This document shows, in pieces, positions 23,848-34,292 of a stretch of DNA of 64,000 nt (position 1 is the stretch's first letter; every line of letters starts with the position of its first letter). The notes under the pieces are model-generated. The model searched no databases. It was not told where the DNA came from and saw only the letters and a list, made by a program, of their open reading frames with translations. Source of the DNA: Rutpela maculata (lineage: Eukaryota; Arthropoda; Insecta; Coleoptera; Cerambycidae). The DNA is taken from contig OW386287.2 of the NCBI GenBank assembly GCA_936432065.2, forward strand, positions 190,277,729 to 190,341,728. The letters run 5' to 3'. The translations under genes and the position numbers were made by a program.

Positions 23848-25479
23848 TCAACAACCGGAGAGAAGCTGTAGTTCGACGTCCAATGGTCCGTCCTCAAGGG
23901 TATTTGTGAGATCTGTCTCGATTGTCACGTTGTTGCACAGAGCTGATGCACAGTTGCTCACAGTTGATGATGCATAGATTGGTGCAATCGAGGCCTGCTT
24001 TTTGCAGCTACATTTTTTTGCGCAGGTCTTGACGCATCTGCATGACACCAGACCCAGCAGTTCGGGAGGAGCAGGGGCTTGTAGGCAATTTGTTGCTCGT
24101 TTCCAACCCCAATCTTCGGCATTTTTCCCAACCCCCAGCCATTGCTGCACCTGGTGATACACCCTAAAACTGTGCTGTGTGGCTGCAGCAGCTGATGGTG
24201 GTAACGCAGCTATTTTTGATGAGGTCTTGAAAGCTGCCTTCTTATAATTAATGTACCTCAGACGGTTTATCGACAGTTCAGTTCTTCCTGTGTACCCGTA
24301 CACGTTGACCAGGAATCTCTCCCCTGCTGCTGCAATGCTTTCTGGAGTTGCCTCAGGGTTTTTGAACACACGTACAACATCGGCAAGGTGGGGGTTTTTG
24401 GTGAGAGTTTTCACAAACTTCAATTTCCCTTGATTGTAAGGTGCTGAAGTCGTATCACACACAATCATTGCGTGAAGAAACATGATGTGTTCTTTAATGG
24501 TTTTGTTTTGCAGAGCGTGCACAGGAGAGTAGGTGGTTGGAGGAACGTTTCCCTTTCCTAGTTTCAGGAAGAATACGTTTTCTCGTTGGCAAAGACCCGT
24601 GAGGATGACCAACAGGTCGATGTCCTCTCCAACCACCACCACAGTCTCAGTACGTTCAGCCAGGAATTTTTCTTTCTTTATGGTCGGTATCATGTTCTCA
24701 TCGAAGAGAATGTCAGCGGAAATCGTTTTCATAGACCTCTTCAACCGTTCATCACTTTTATTCCACCTTTCGTACCTTCAGCATATCCATCGAAGACAAC
24801 TACTGTCTGTGGCCCATAGATATTAATGACGTAGTCAACATATCTGTTGCATATTGCAGAGAAGGATTGATTATCGGGCCAGACAACTTTGTGTAATAAG
24901 AACCAACCATCGATAACATATTGCACTTTTCCGCTGAACTTGTTTTGTGTGGGTACAAATGCTTTGTATAGAGCAGATTTGGTTCCTTTTATTAAACCAT
25001 TTTCAAATAGGGAGAAGGAGTACGGACCCAGATCGTAAGACAAGAAAAGTTCCAGTTGTTCATCACAATTCTTTGCCACACTGATGCGTTGGAACAGTGT
25101 GGTCGGATTAACAGGGATAATTTCGTCGCCTACTTTGATCGCATTGTTCATTATGGCAAGAAGTTGGACTCGGTCACTCCTTTGGAATTTGGCATCACCA
25201 AAGTTGAAGTTTTTAACACATCTTTCGATGCCCCTTCTCCCACGCCTCATGACAATCGACCCTCTCATCAGCAACAATGCCTGCGCTCAGAGAAAATAAA
25301 TTAGGGCTTTCCGGGAATGAAAAGTGTTCCTGCAACCACGCATACATCTTGGCACAATCCTTATCATCCCGAATGGATCTTTCACTTGATAGGCCATGAT
25401 GTTGATGGGAGGTCTCAAATGAAAGACTACAGTAGTTTCCTATTTGCTCACAAACATGCTGCCCAGCTGTGAATGACAT
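23848..25479 (-). pseudogene. FEN/XPG-like nuclease with Cys-rich tail, copy 1
   Basis: Three minus-strand frames join into one protein: 25213-25479 (N-terminal, SPNLFSLSAGIVADERVDCH), 24741-25277 (middle, PTTLFQRI, VQYVIDGWFLLHKVVWP, VVVFDGY) and 23848-24744 (C-terminal, VVVGEDIDLLVIL, VCDTTSAPYNQGK, QHSFRVYHQVQQWLG, EDWGWK, CRCVKTCAKKCSCKK). The order VVFDG, EDxD, then CDTTSA-xxx-GK resembles the acidic active-site blocks and GCDY...G.G segment of FEN1/XPG nucleases (PIN-like fold). The tail is a Cys-rich, CXC-like zinc-binding candidate. I recall this as a widespread uncharacterised metazoan family. Against copy 2, about 60 residues carrying one acidic cluster are missing between KKEKFLA and VVVGED. 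Two frameshifts make it a pseudogene. Cellular role unknown; its place between long TIRs suggests a transposon gene. Confidence 0.75.
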
Positions 25480-25806
25480 GGTCCATCTCCTCTCTAAGAC
25501 TCCTCATTAGAAACTGTTCAATGACCATATCGGTCCACGTCCCTGACCAAAATTTGGTAGCTGTCCGTCGTACCGTAAAAAAATCTTCAGAGGCAAACTT
25601 ATAATACTCATCGGGAGACATTGTGTCTCACGCAAATTTTGGAAATTTAGAACTGTATATTCAGCAACCGTGGCAACCCATACAAAACACGAGTACATTA
25701 TAAATCATTTACGATCAACAGTTAAGTATTATAGCAAGGGCGATTTCCGCGAAAACGGTGAATTTCACTAGATATGCGAGATATGGCGCGCTCCAGTGGC
25801 GGAACG

Positions 25807-26066
25807 GTTAGTTTTCCAAAAAAAACGTTATATATGAAAAATGTAGGAAATTTTCTCTACTTTAATTTTGAATAGAGTGGGCAAAAACTGAAAGAAGTGC
25901 CAAAATTTGGACAAAAAGTGCCAATAAAAACAATGTTCCGGGCCAAATTTTTGCCTGCAAACTTCAAATTCATGTTCAGTGACCCAAAAAAACATAGAGG
26001 GTGAGAAAATCAAAACTATAGCAAAACTTTCCTCTGAACCCCCATTTTTTTCCTAATATGCCTAGC
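25807..26066 (-). repeat. right TIR of element 1
   Basis: Reverse complement of the left TIR. Contains GTGCCAAAATTTGGACAAAA and CTATAGCAAAACTTTCCTCT. Confidence 0.85.
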
Positions 26067-27139
26067 TTAAAATAAAAGATATTTGTTTTCAACTTCGAAA
26101 AAATTTGTACGTTAAATGAATAATATAATTTGCATAAGTTTTTTATTTTTTTCGTTCTAGAGAAAAAGAATTATCAAACGGTTATGTGGGAAGGGTTGCC
26201 TTTACTTAAAAGCCGATAAATAAGGTAGTAAGGTGGCTATTTTAGATGAAGACGATTACTATGAAAGGGTGGATGATTAGCAACGATAAAAAACACGCAT
26301 GAAAATCTGATACACTTTTGGTAACAAAATGTACAAAGTGATCACTGAAAGGAATGAGATAACAATTAATGAATAGAAGGTGTTAAATAGAGAAGGGCGA
26401 TTTTTGCAAATAATTTTACAATTATATTCCTCGCTTACCGAAGAGAAGTATTGTAGTGGTGCAAAAATCACTAATCTAGATTACTTAGAATTTTCACATT
26501 TCAGATTTTGATTATGAAAATTTAGGCATTTTAATTCAATCATTCAGTCCGTCGGTCTCTTGACTGTATCTAAAAAAATATTTGACTGAGAAAATAATAT
26601 TCAACAGGTAAATAAGGCTTATTGCCATGGGAAAAATCTGGTATATTTGTATCGAAAGATAGGCTGAATACCCCAAAAAATAATTAAGGAAATATATTAC
26701 GGAAAACAATAATATCTGACAATTGCTAAGGAAGAAACCTATTTTAGTTTTAGAGAAAAAGATATATGGGTCACTAAAAGAATAAAATAATTAACTGGAC
26801 TAAATAAGTCAACATTTTTTGATGGAGGATGTATAGAGTAGAGATCATTACGTTGAAACACAAACTTCTCGAAAATATGAGTGTTGGTAGTAAGTTCAAA
26901 GGTGTACCTCCAAAGAATAATTTCTAGGATACATTTTTAACCATCCCCATTCCGTCGAATTTTGACGGGCTCAGCTAGTTTTCTTATTGTTTTCTTTCTT
27001 TTTTTTTTCTTTGGCATAAAGGCCGAGGCCATACAGCCAGCCACAAGAGAAATTACAAACCTACATCTAACCTAAACAATAACCATTAAACTACCGGACA
27101 TACTGTCATTGTTTTCTTATAAAAGGTACATAAAGCATT
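26067..27139. other. gene-free stretch with dispersed repeats
   Basis: Bases 26204-26545 recur, reverse-complemented, at about 37390-37720 (shared words GAAAATCTGATACA-type, TTTGCAAATAATTTT, GAGAAGTATTGTA). Bases 26995-27090 (CATACAGCCAGCCACAAG) resemble 1055-1140. No gene seen. Confidence 0.6.
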
Positions 27140-27378
27140 TGGTGATATTTGGCACCGTTATTCAACCTTATGAAGATCATATTGTAATTTTAAGCTGTCT
27201 GTTTGAGATTTTATGGAGATATGCAGTTTCAAATCATCAGCATAAAGCAAACATTCGGAATTTTTTATTACTGTTGTAATATCATTAAAAAAATCAAAGA
27301 CAACAATGGGCCTAGATTATTGTCTTGTGGTGTCTCTGAACTGCTATGATAGCAGTAGTATAGTATAGTTACTAACAA
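27140..27378 (-). pseudogene. non-LTR reverse transcriptase fragment with YADD motif
   Basis: The minus strand reads, with one frameshift, ETPQDNNLGPLLSLIF (the G.PQGS.LGPLLF block) followed by FNDITTVIKNSECLLYADDL then KLHISIKSQTDSLKLQYDLH. YADD is the reverse transcriptase catalytic motif of non-LTR elements. The upstream half of the same enzyme lies at 30941-31284, and the 3.55-kb element 27389-30940 separates them. Jockey-like by wording of the motifs. Dead through frameshifts, stops and the insertion. Confidence 0.85.
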
Positions 27379-27410
27379 CGACATATTAGTCCAGGAACTT
27401 TAGTTTTTCA

Positions 27411-27848
27411 CCCGGAATTAATTATTGTAAAGCTGAAAATTTGCAGGATTGTAGTTCTGGTCCAGGACAACACGTACCGAAAAGTCCCCTACTCTCCCCC
27501 GTCGGCCTCCCTGTTTTTGCGGAGCAACAAGGGCTTAAATTGCAGAAATTGCAGAGCTGTTGGTTGGTTGTTACTGGTCCGATTTGAGTCGAAATGATCA
27601 TAAAAACTTCGTAGAAGCATATCCGTTCGTATTTCAGATGTTCCATGCATATTTTGTTCATAATTTTCCGTTGTAGTGCTGTCGAGATTTCAAAAATTGA
27701 AAAAATTCCGAAATGGCGCCTTTGCCTATAAAAGAAGACTCGGAGGGAAAAACGTACCCAAATAAACATTTCTCTTCATATTTTGGGCTTCTCATTGGTA
27801 TGTCTACCTTCTCTGTAGCATCACACCCGTTACAGAGCTACGCCGCGC
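27411..27848 (+). repeat. left TIR of element 3
   Basis: About 437 bp. Shared with the right arm: TTGTAAAGCTGAAAATTTGC, GGTCCAGGACAACACGTACC, GGAGGGAAAACGTACCCAAA and ATATGTCTACCTTCTCTGTA (GTATGTC... in this arm). Confidence 0.9.
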
Positions 27849-28008
27849 CGCTTCGAGTCTCGCGCCACGCGGCGGCCGAGCCAGTCATGCGCCCGGTGAA
27901 ATGGCACTGGCTGCGCTGGTGAGACTTATTGCGAATTCCTGTTTATATATTATTGATGTTTTATAAGATTTGTTGAATGAAATTTAACTTGTCAGACTCA
28001 AAAAATGA
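27849..28008. other. internal spacer of element 3, GC-rich start
   Basis: Between TIR and gene. The first 60 bases are G+C-rich (GCCACGCGGCGGCCGAG); nothing coding is supported. Confidence 0.5.
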
Positions 28009-28440
28009 CTATTCGGCAAGACAATTGTCCGGATCATCATCCATATCCACTGACTGGCTGTTTGTGCAGCTGGATCCTCTACAGCTCCTGCACATGATGC
28101 TGCAGTTCAGACCAGAGTTCCAGGAGCTGGCTGCCTTGTGGTAGGAACCGGAACCACGCCTTGGAGTCCTGATTTCCACCCTCAGTCCTCCGGGTTGAGG
28201 TTGACGTCTAGCCATTGCTGGACCTGCAAAAAAGCATATACACATTAGTTGAGTGCTGTAAGCTTTTCGAGAGATTAAGTCCTCACACTATTCTTCCTAA
28301 CGCCCTCACCTGGAAGTATGCGCGGAACGAATGTTGTTCACAGGCGGCACTTTTGGCGGGGGCTTGACAAATCAAAAGAGGCACCGACTGTTTCGCCACG
28401 CTCTGGTTGCATCGGACTACTCGTAGCTGCTACTCAGAAC
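28009..28440 (-). pseudogene. FEN/XPG-like nuclease family, C-terminal fragment, copy 3
   Basis: The minus strand reads SVAKQSVPLLICQAPAKSAA then CEQHSFRAYFQ, a GT...AG intron, then VQQWLDVNLNPED, one stop and GWKSGLQGVVPVP, and in another frame LNCSIMCRSCRGSSCTNS with an acidic end. The pieces match copy 1 (QHSFRVYHQVQQWLG, EDWGWK) and the copy 2 tail (CSTICYLCHGQACMN). The intron (about 28231-28304) has GTGAGG at its start and TTTTTTGCAG at its end and falls exactly at the FQ/VQ junction, where copies 1 and 2 are continuous. Part of the Cys-rich tail is deleted. The nuclease half is absent. Confidence 0.75.
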
Positions 28441-28784
28441 ATTTTTCCACAAGATTTTTAAACAATTCATTTTCAGTGTCTCCTCTTTTCACACTAGCCC
28501 GAAGCAAAGTTTATAGCCCACCCTGAACCACCACAACATTCACATCTTCAAAAGACAACTTACAAAAAATACAAACGCCTGTGTCCACCATGACTTAACT
28601 ACGATCACTCAACTTTCCCGCACCAATGAACAGATGCACACGCTCCAAGGACTGTCGCAGCTACTGAACTAAGAACTGAACTAAAAAGCCCGTGCGCCTG
28701 CTTGGCTGTTTAGACTAGACGTGATCGACGCAACAATGAACACACTTAACTGTATGAGTGTCGCCGCGCGGCAACAGTCGGAGT

Positions 28785-29205
28785 GGCGTAGCCCTGTAAC
28801 GAGCGACGCTACAGAGAAGGTAGACATATCAATGGAAAGCCCAAAATATGAAGAGAAATGTTTATTTGGGTACGTTTTCCCTCCGAGTCTTAATTCACCC
28901 GCAATGGCGCCATTTCGGAATTTTCTCAATTTTTGGAATTTCGACAGCACTAGAACGGAGAATTATGAAAACATTATGCATGGAACATCTGAAATACGAA
29001 CGGATATGTTTCTCTGAAGCTTCTATGATCATCTCGACCCAAATCGGACCAGTAACAACCTTTCTGCTGCACTTTATAGTCAGCTCTGCAATTTCTGTGA
29101 CTTAGGCCCTTGTTGCTCCGCAAAAACGGGGAGAGTAGGGCACTTTTTGGTACGTGTTGTCCTGGACCAAAACTACAATCCTGCAAATTTTCAGCTTTAC
29201 AATAA
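28785..29205 (-). repeat. right TIR of element 3, inner part
   Basis: Reverse complement of 27411-27848 up to TTTACAATAA, where the CACAGCCCC palindrome begins. The last 13 bases of the TIR continue at 30921-30934 (AATTAATTCCGGG). Confidence 0.9.
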
Positions 29206-30920
29206 CACAGCCCCACAAAAAAAAACTTCAGACCATCGAACCAGACCCATGTATCCCTATGTATTTTCGGTTGCTGAATCCGAATCCGAGGTCAAAAAAA
29301 TTCGTACACCCCCAAAATCTTTAGCTAGAGCCAAAAAACACCCCTGGACTGGGGTAAAAAGAATATACGAGAATAGATGTTACATCCTAATCGATCGAAT
29401 TATACAAATTAAGGTTAAACAGCAGCGTACATGCAATAGATATGAAACACACCCCCAGTGAGGGGCGAAAACTAGCCCACATTTATAAAAATCGATCCAA
29501 AACAATAATGACTACTGAAAAAGCCCAAAATGTCTAAGTTTTGTTAAAGTGATAAAAAACTGCATCAGGTCCAACGTAATCTTCATAAACTGCCCCTATA
29601 GGGTTGAGAACAACCATCCTTAAGTTTAAAGGGGGCACAAAACAAGAGAAAACGTAAAATCCAACAGGATCTCTATTTTGCGTAGTACTCTAAAATAGAA
29701 CTAGAAACTTACGTACCATCAACGTCCTAGTGTGTCAACCCTCAGCTGGTGTGAAAACTACCCCCTATGTAAAATTTATCCATAAAAAGTTACAGTGACT
29801 TCTATAAAAATTCTAAATACCTACATTGTGTGGAAGTCAGACTATGTTCGACGCTGTGCTTGAAAACCACCCCCACGGGGTTGCGAGATGCCATCTATAG
29901 CGTTAATGCTATAAATAAAATTAAAATTGATGTAAATATACGTATATTTGTTTTCTTTAATACATCTTATATTTTGTTTGATTTGGGTGAATTTCCAAGT
30001 ATATTGTTATTATTTTTTGTTATCGAATCGAATGTTTTTTCTTTTGTTTTTTCTCGACTCCATAGGAACTTCTCGATTTCCAATGAGTGAGTCGCTATAG
30101 TCGCTATACCATCCCCATATCCGTAGGATTCTGGAAAAACAGAGAGAAACTAACCGGATTTACATTTTTATGGATGCTATGATTGGCAAAAATCGTGCTG
30201 CACACTTCCAGCGTCCTACGGATATAGGGGTAGCATCTCGCAACCCCATGGGGGTGGTTTTCAAGCACAGCGTCGAACATAATTTAGTTTCTTTTCACTT
30301 TCACACAACGCAGGTGTTTCGAATTTTTATAGAAGTCACTGTAACTTTTTATAAATAAATCTTACATAGGGAGTAGTTTTCACACCATCTGAGGGTTGAC
30401 ACTGTAGGACGTTAATGGTACGTAAGTTTCTAGATCTATTTTAGAGTACTATGAAAAATAGAATTCCTGGTGGATTTTACGTTTTCTCTTGCTTTGTGTC
30501 CTTTAAACTGAGGTGGTTGTTCTCATATTGGAAATTTATGAAGATTACGTCGGATCTGATGCAGTCTCTTATCACTTTAACAAAACTTAGACTTTTCGAG
30601 GTTTTTCAGCAGTCATTACAGTTTTGCATCAATTTTTTTTATAAATGGGGGCTAGTTTTCGCCCCTCACTGGGGGTGTGTTTCATATCTATTGTATATAC
30701 GCTTCTGTTTAACCTTAATTTATATAATTTGATCGATTAGGATGTAATAGCTATTCTCGTAGCTTAATATTCTTTTTGCCCCAGTCCAGGGGTATTTTTT
30801 GGCTCTAGCTAAAGATTTTGGGGGTGTACGAATTTTTTTGACCTCGTATTCGGATTCAGCGACCGAAAATACATAGGTCTGGTTCGCTGGTCTGAACTTT
30901 TTTTTTTGTGGGGCTGTGTA
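29206..30920. mobile_element. palindromic element with CACAGCCCC ends and TAA duplication
   Basis: The ends CACAGCCCCACAAAAAAAA and TTTTTTTTGTGGGGCTGTG are followed by about 650-700-bp near-palindromic arms. Shared blocks are CCAGACCCATGTATCCC, CTTTAGCTAGAGCC, CCCCTGGACTGGGG, AATCGATCGAATTATA and AAGCACAGCGTCGAACATA-like sequence. The centre is about 29900-30215. TAA stands on both sides (29203-29205 and 30921-30923). The intact left TIR of the host element shows the empty site with a single TAA, so the 3-bp duplication is directly supported. A 3-bp TWA-type duplication is typical of PIF/Harbinger elements, but the termini are not enough to assign it. No transposase gene is present. Confidence 0.9.
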
Positions 30921-30940
30921 ATTAATTCCGGGTAGAAGCG

Positions 30941-31284
30941 ACATATTGACTAAAACTCCTGTGCTATATTGACTTAGCTCACTCAAATGTTTTTTTATGA
31001 AGGAAGTTTGATGAAAAACCATAACACTCGAGCTTAGCTATTAAACGTGTATGACAAATGTTGTCTAATGCCTTTACTATGTCGGTGTAAATTACATTGA
31101 TTTGATTTCTATTGAGTACCTTTACTGAAATATTAGTAAAAAGCTGCCAAATGTTAACACGAATCTTCTTTGTAAAAAAATATTTTCCAGAAGAGGGTTG
31201 AAACCTTTGGTATGACGCTGCCTTTGAAGTAGTTCCATAAACACTACAAGTCTTCATATCAACATTACACTCGAATACTATCAA
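30941..31284 (-). pseudogene. non-LTR reverse transcriptase fragment, upstream half
   Basis: The minus strand reads NIWQLFTNISVKVLNRNQ then INVIYTDIVKALDNICHTRL and IAKLECYGFSSNFL. This is the first catalytic block of non-LTR reverse transcriptases ('DVIYTDFSKAFDKV.H..LL.KL...GF'), with the first Asp of the active site retained (TDIVKALD). After two stops FSQYV joins VVVSN of the fragment at 27140-27378 across the inserted element. Confidence 0.85.
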
Positions 31285-31868
31285 TTACATTAAATTTTCT
31301 AAGAACATCCATATTGTCAAAGCAAAATTGAAAAAATTATTGCTGGAAAAAATTATTATCTAATGGATGATTTACCGTTGTTGATCACAAATGCAAAAAA
31401 ATAGAACAGATTTTCCTCATCTAAAACACAACTTGCCATCTTAGGTACCAAACAAACCAAATAACAAATCGGCAGATATGACTTCAAGTTATCAAAATCA
31501 ATGCAAGATTAAATTACTGTGCTCTCACATCGAAAGTGTGAAATTTGAAACGAATTTACATGCATGTGGGGCTTGTAAGTAATTTGCACTTACATGCTAT
31601 ACTAATGAGTATAGTACATTAATATTCATAAATGGAGATAATGATTTTGTAAATTCAGTTTTGTTTGTAAACATGCTACAGGATATTATACCTGCCTGAG
31701 ACGCTGAATGCCGTTTTGATTAAGAACTTTTAGTAAAAATACAACAATAAAAAAGTTTAGATACCATACAAATTTATCATTTATATTCCCCACTTCACCA
31801 GAAGAGAAAATGCCTATAAAGTAGTTTCCACAAACACCAAAACTTTTGAGCATTACATTCGAATACTA
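31285..31868. other. AT-rich stretch with duplicated LINE piece
   Basis: Bases about 31790-31868 (CACCAGAAGAG...ACATTCGAATACTA) repeat 31185-31280 of the LINE fragment, an imperfect direct duplication ending where the next element begins. The rest shows no gene. Confidence 0.5.
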
Positions 31869-32311
31869 AAGGATGGTCCCTGGAAACGGGAAGTTTTGAA
31901 AATGTTGTTATTTTGTAAATATGTATAGCTGGCCATGGATTTATTTGCCATATTGTCTGTCATTATATGTCATTTGGTAATCATGAAACAGTGGTCCGGT
32001 GAGCAGCGTGCTTTTGAAATAAAATCGTATTATAAAAATAACGACAGTGTATAAAATCCAAATAGTTCAAGAAATAAAACCAACAGATTTCCTAAGACGT
32101 CTACATTTTTCTAAAATTATTTTAGAAAATGTCACCAATCGTATTCAAGAGTGCGTAGAGATAAGGGGAAGACATTTACCAGGAATTATTTTTAAGAAAT
32201 AAAAAATGCATTTAATTACCTAGCCATTGTTATATCTTATTTTAAATAAGTAAAGTTACTTTCAAAATTATTATGTTTTCAAAACTTCCCGTTCCTAGGG
32301 ACCACCCTTAT
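31869..32311. mobile_element. short TIR element with GGTGGTCCC ends
   Basis: GGATGGTCCCTGGAAACGGG and AAGTTTTGAAAA at the left face TTTTCAAAACTTCCCG and TTCCTAGGGACCACCC at the right, about 30 bp of inverted repeat. TA stands just outside both ends, as for Tc1/mariner-type elements. It lies exactly at the edge of the duplicated LINE piece. No gene. Confidence 0.75.
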
Positions 32312-33728
32312 TAGAGTTAACGCGCGTTTCGTCAACAATATTCGGATCATCGGGAAATGATTTAAATTAAAGTAATCTAGCAATGTCTGTGTTATATTTA
32401 CACTAAACTGACGTCATGGTTGAACCAGTTCAACCAATACGGTTATTCCTACTCCTACCTAAACTCTAACTCTGCTTGACGAACCGTCACCCACTAACCA
32501 ATCATACTATTTTAATATTTTGCAATTTTTAAACTCTCAACAGCATCCAGCTGTATTATTGGTTACACTTGTATTTGACCTTAAGTTATTGATATCCATC
32601 CTAAGATTGATATCAACCTTATATTTTTCAGTTTGAAACGAGCTATATGCTACTTAAATCGTTCGTTCATCCAACATACTTTACATACTTTAGATTACGA
32701 TCCTTACAACTGATTTCATAAATCCAATTCAATGCAAATACTTTATTCCAAATTAAACATCTCAACTGAATTTGATTGGCATCCACCTTGGAGCCAGCGA
32801 GATTCCAGGATGCACAAAGCCGTGGCAATTGAAGGGCTGGACGTGATAGAACAAGATCAACTAAAAAGAAATGTAATGAAACAATGACCAGGCTCTTGTC
32901 GCCTAATACGGCTTAAATGGTAGTTAATACGTGAATTTCCAAAAGGGACTATTAAAACTTATTAACTAAAAATAGAGTGGCATAGTACTGATGGATTTTT
33001 TTTAACTGCTATACAGGAAAAGGCGACAAATGCTTAGAATAATTCACTAGGACATAGCGACGATGCCAGCCGCTTAAGCTCAAGTTTAAAATATTCGGAT
33101 ATATTTAAATTTAAAAAAAAAAACAAACACAAGGAACAAAAAGGTACACAAAGAAAAAATGGATAAGAACGAAAGAGTGAAAGTTGTAGTAAGTACTCAG
33201 ACAAGTTAGAAAATACTGTTTTGGCTGAAAAAGTTGCCGGAAAATGAGCAACGCCTGGTATGGTAGTTTGATATTGTAAATCTCGAACTCAATTTGATTC
33301 TCTCGAAGAATTCCGGAAAGTTTCCTCAAAGCCACGTTTCCTAATTATATTATCAACTTAACAGGAGATCCATATTAGTCTTAGCTGTATCCTTAATGAA
33401 AGTTTTCTTAAAGAAAACTTAATAGACGAAGAATCAAAAGAGATTAAGACCAACCATTTTGTGCTAAGCACAGTGGAGTGAGTCATTAGGAATATACCTA
33501 AAAGCGTTGCCCTGATACTTTCTCTATATAAAGTATTAAATTCTAACTTATTTTTACAATTGATAATTGCTAATATATTTAAAAATGGTACTTGACCAAA
33601 GTTTTTAATCCCTTAGGTGAATTTTACTGAAGTGAAATGGCTATTTAATTCAGAAATAAAGTTTATATCTAGAAATCTTATGCCAAAAACTGCGAATATA
33701 TTATCCACATATCTCAAACATATCCTAG
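32312..33728. other. gene-free stretch
   Basis: No recognisable gene, repeat or RNA. Confidence 0.5.
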
Positions 33729-34161
33729 TAGTTCAGTAATATAACGAGAGTTTTGAAAATTGGTGGAAATGTTAAGGATAGCATAAGAATTAGTAAACCG
33801 AAGAATTCCCACCCAATAGTGTGCTTCGTCCTCTAGGAGGTCGTTTCCCATTTTGAGGTTTTCTAGATTATCTCGGGAACGGTGCACTTTTTGATAAAAT
33901 ATACAAAATTATTCCTTATAAAATTCTCTATCAAAAACGTATTCACACTGTTGTCCCTAAAATTAATAGTACCGTGGAAAATAAGGCGCACATATTAAGG
34001 GTTGGTTCCAGTTAACATAATAAATTGTAATCTTTACTATATTCTAATTTAAAGTTCAATGCTTGACACAAAAGCAGTAGCTATTAAACTCCACTTAAAA
34101 ATATAATAAATGTAGCGCTTCCGCCCTTTCACCCCTAAAAAATATCGCAATTTTTAAAGAA
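33729..34161 (+). repeat. left TIR of element 2
   Basis: About 430 bp, reverse complement of 35603-36045. The inner end is AAAAAATATCGCAATTTTTA. Confidence 0.9.
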
Positions 34162-34292
34162 GCGAGAATATTGTATATTGTACCTATTGCCACGCCACCT
34201 CAGAGGTAAAGTAGTAAAGTAATTGCCCCTTTTTTTACGTAGTGTCCCCTGTATACCTAATCCACTAATTATCAGAAGGTTACCTGCGTTAA

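Larger units (their letters stand above)
23040..26066 (-). mobile_element. long-TIR element 1 with FEN/XPG-like gene
   Basis: The inverted repeats 23040-23321 and 25807-26066 bound 3.03 kb. Tips are GCTAGGCATATTAGG and CCTAATATGCCTAGC. Shared inner blocks include AGGAAAGTTTTGCTATAG, TTTGCAGGCAAAAATTTG, GGCCCGGAAC and CCAAATTTTGGCACTT. The left arm has about 40 bp not present on the right. The only recognisable gene is the minus-strand nuclease pseudogene at 23848-25479. I could not assign a target-site duplication. No DDE/D transposase was seen. Confidence 0.8.
27389..30940 (-). mobile_element. long-TIR element 3, nested in a LINE
   Basis: Long inverted repeats, 27411-27848 and 28785-29205 continuing at 30921-30934, bound this element. 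Tips are CCCGGAATTAATTATTG and its complement. A 9-bp direct repeat CGACATATT (27379-27387 and 30941-30949) flanks it and is the best candidate target duplication, because joining the flanks there restores a continuous reverse transcriptase reading. On the left 23 bases separate this repeat from the TIR, on the right six, so exact ends are uncertain. The right TIR is interrupted by the 29206-30920 palindrome. Without it the element is about 1.84 kb. Its only gene is the truncated nuclease at 28009-28440. Confidence 0.75.

Noticed and set aside
22972..26685. Outer inverted pair around element 1 (TTTTTTGGGTATTCAGC at 22978 and its complement at 26670)
   Set aside because: Only about 18 bp with a gap, and the distances from the TIRs differ by more than 500 bp. 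Not enough to call an outer element.
27422..27769. 115-codon frame and matching frames at 28721-29105
   Set aside because: Both are the same inverted repeat sequence of element 3 read from either side; no domain.
29147..31022. Frames in the arms of the CACAGCCCC palindrome
   Set aside because: Mirror images of each other in non-coding arm sequence.
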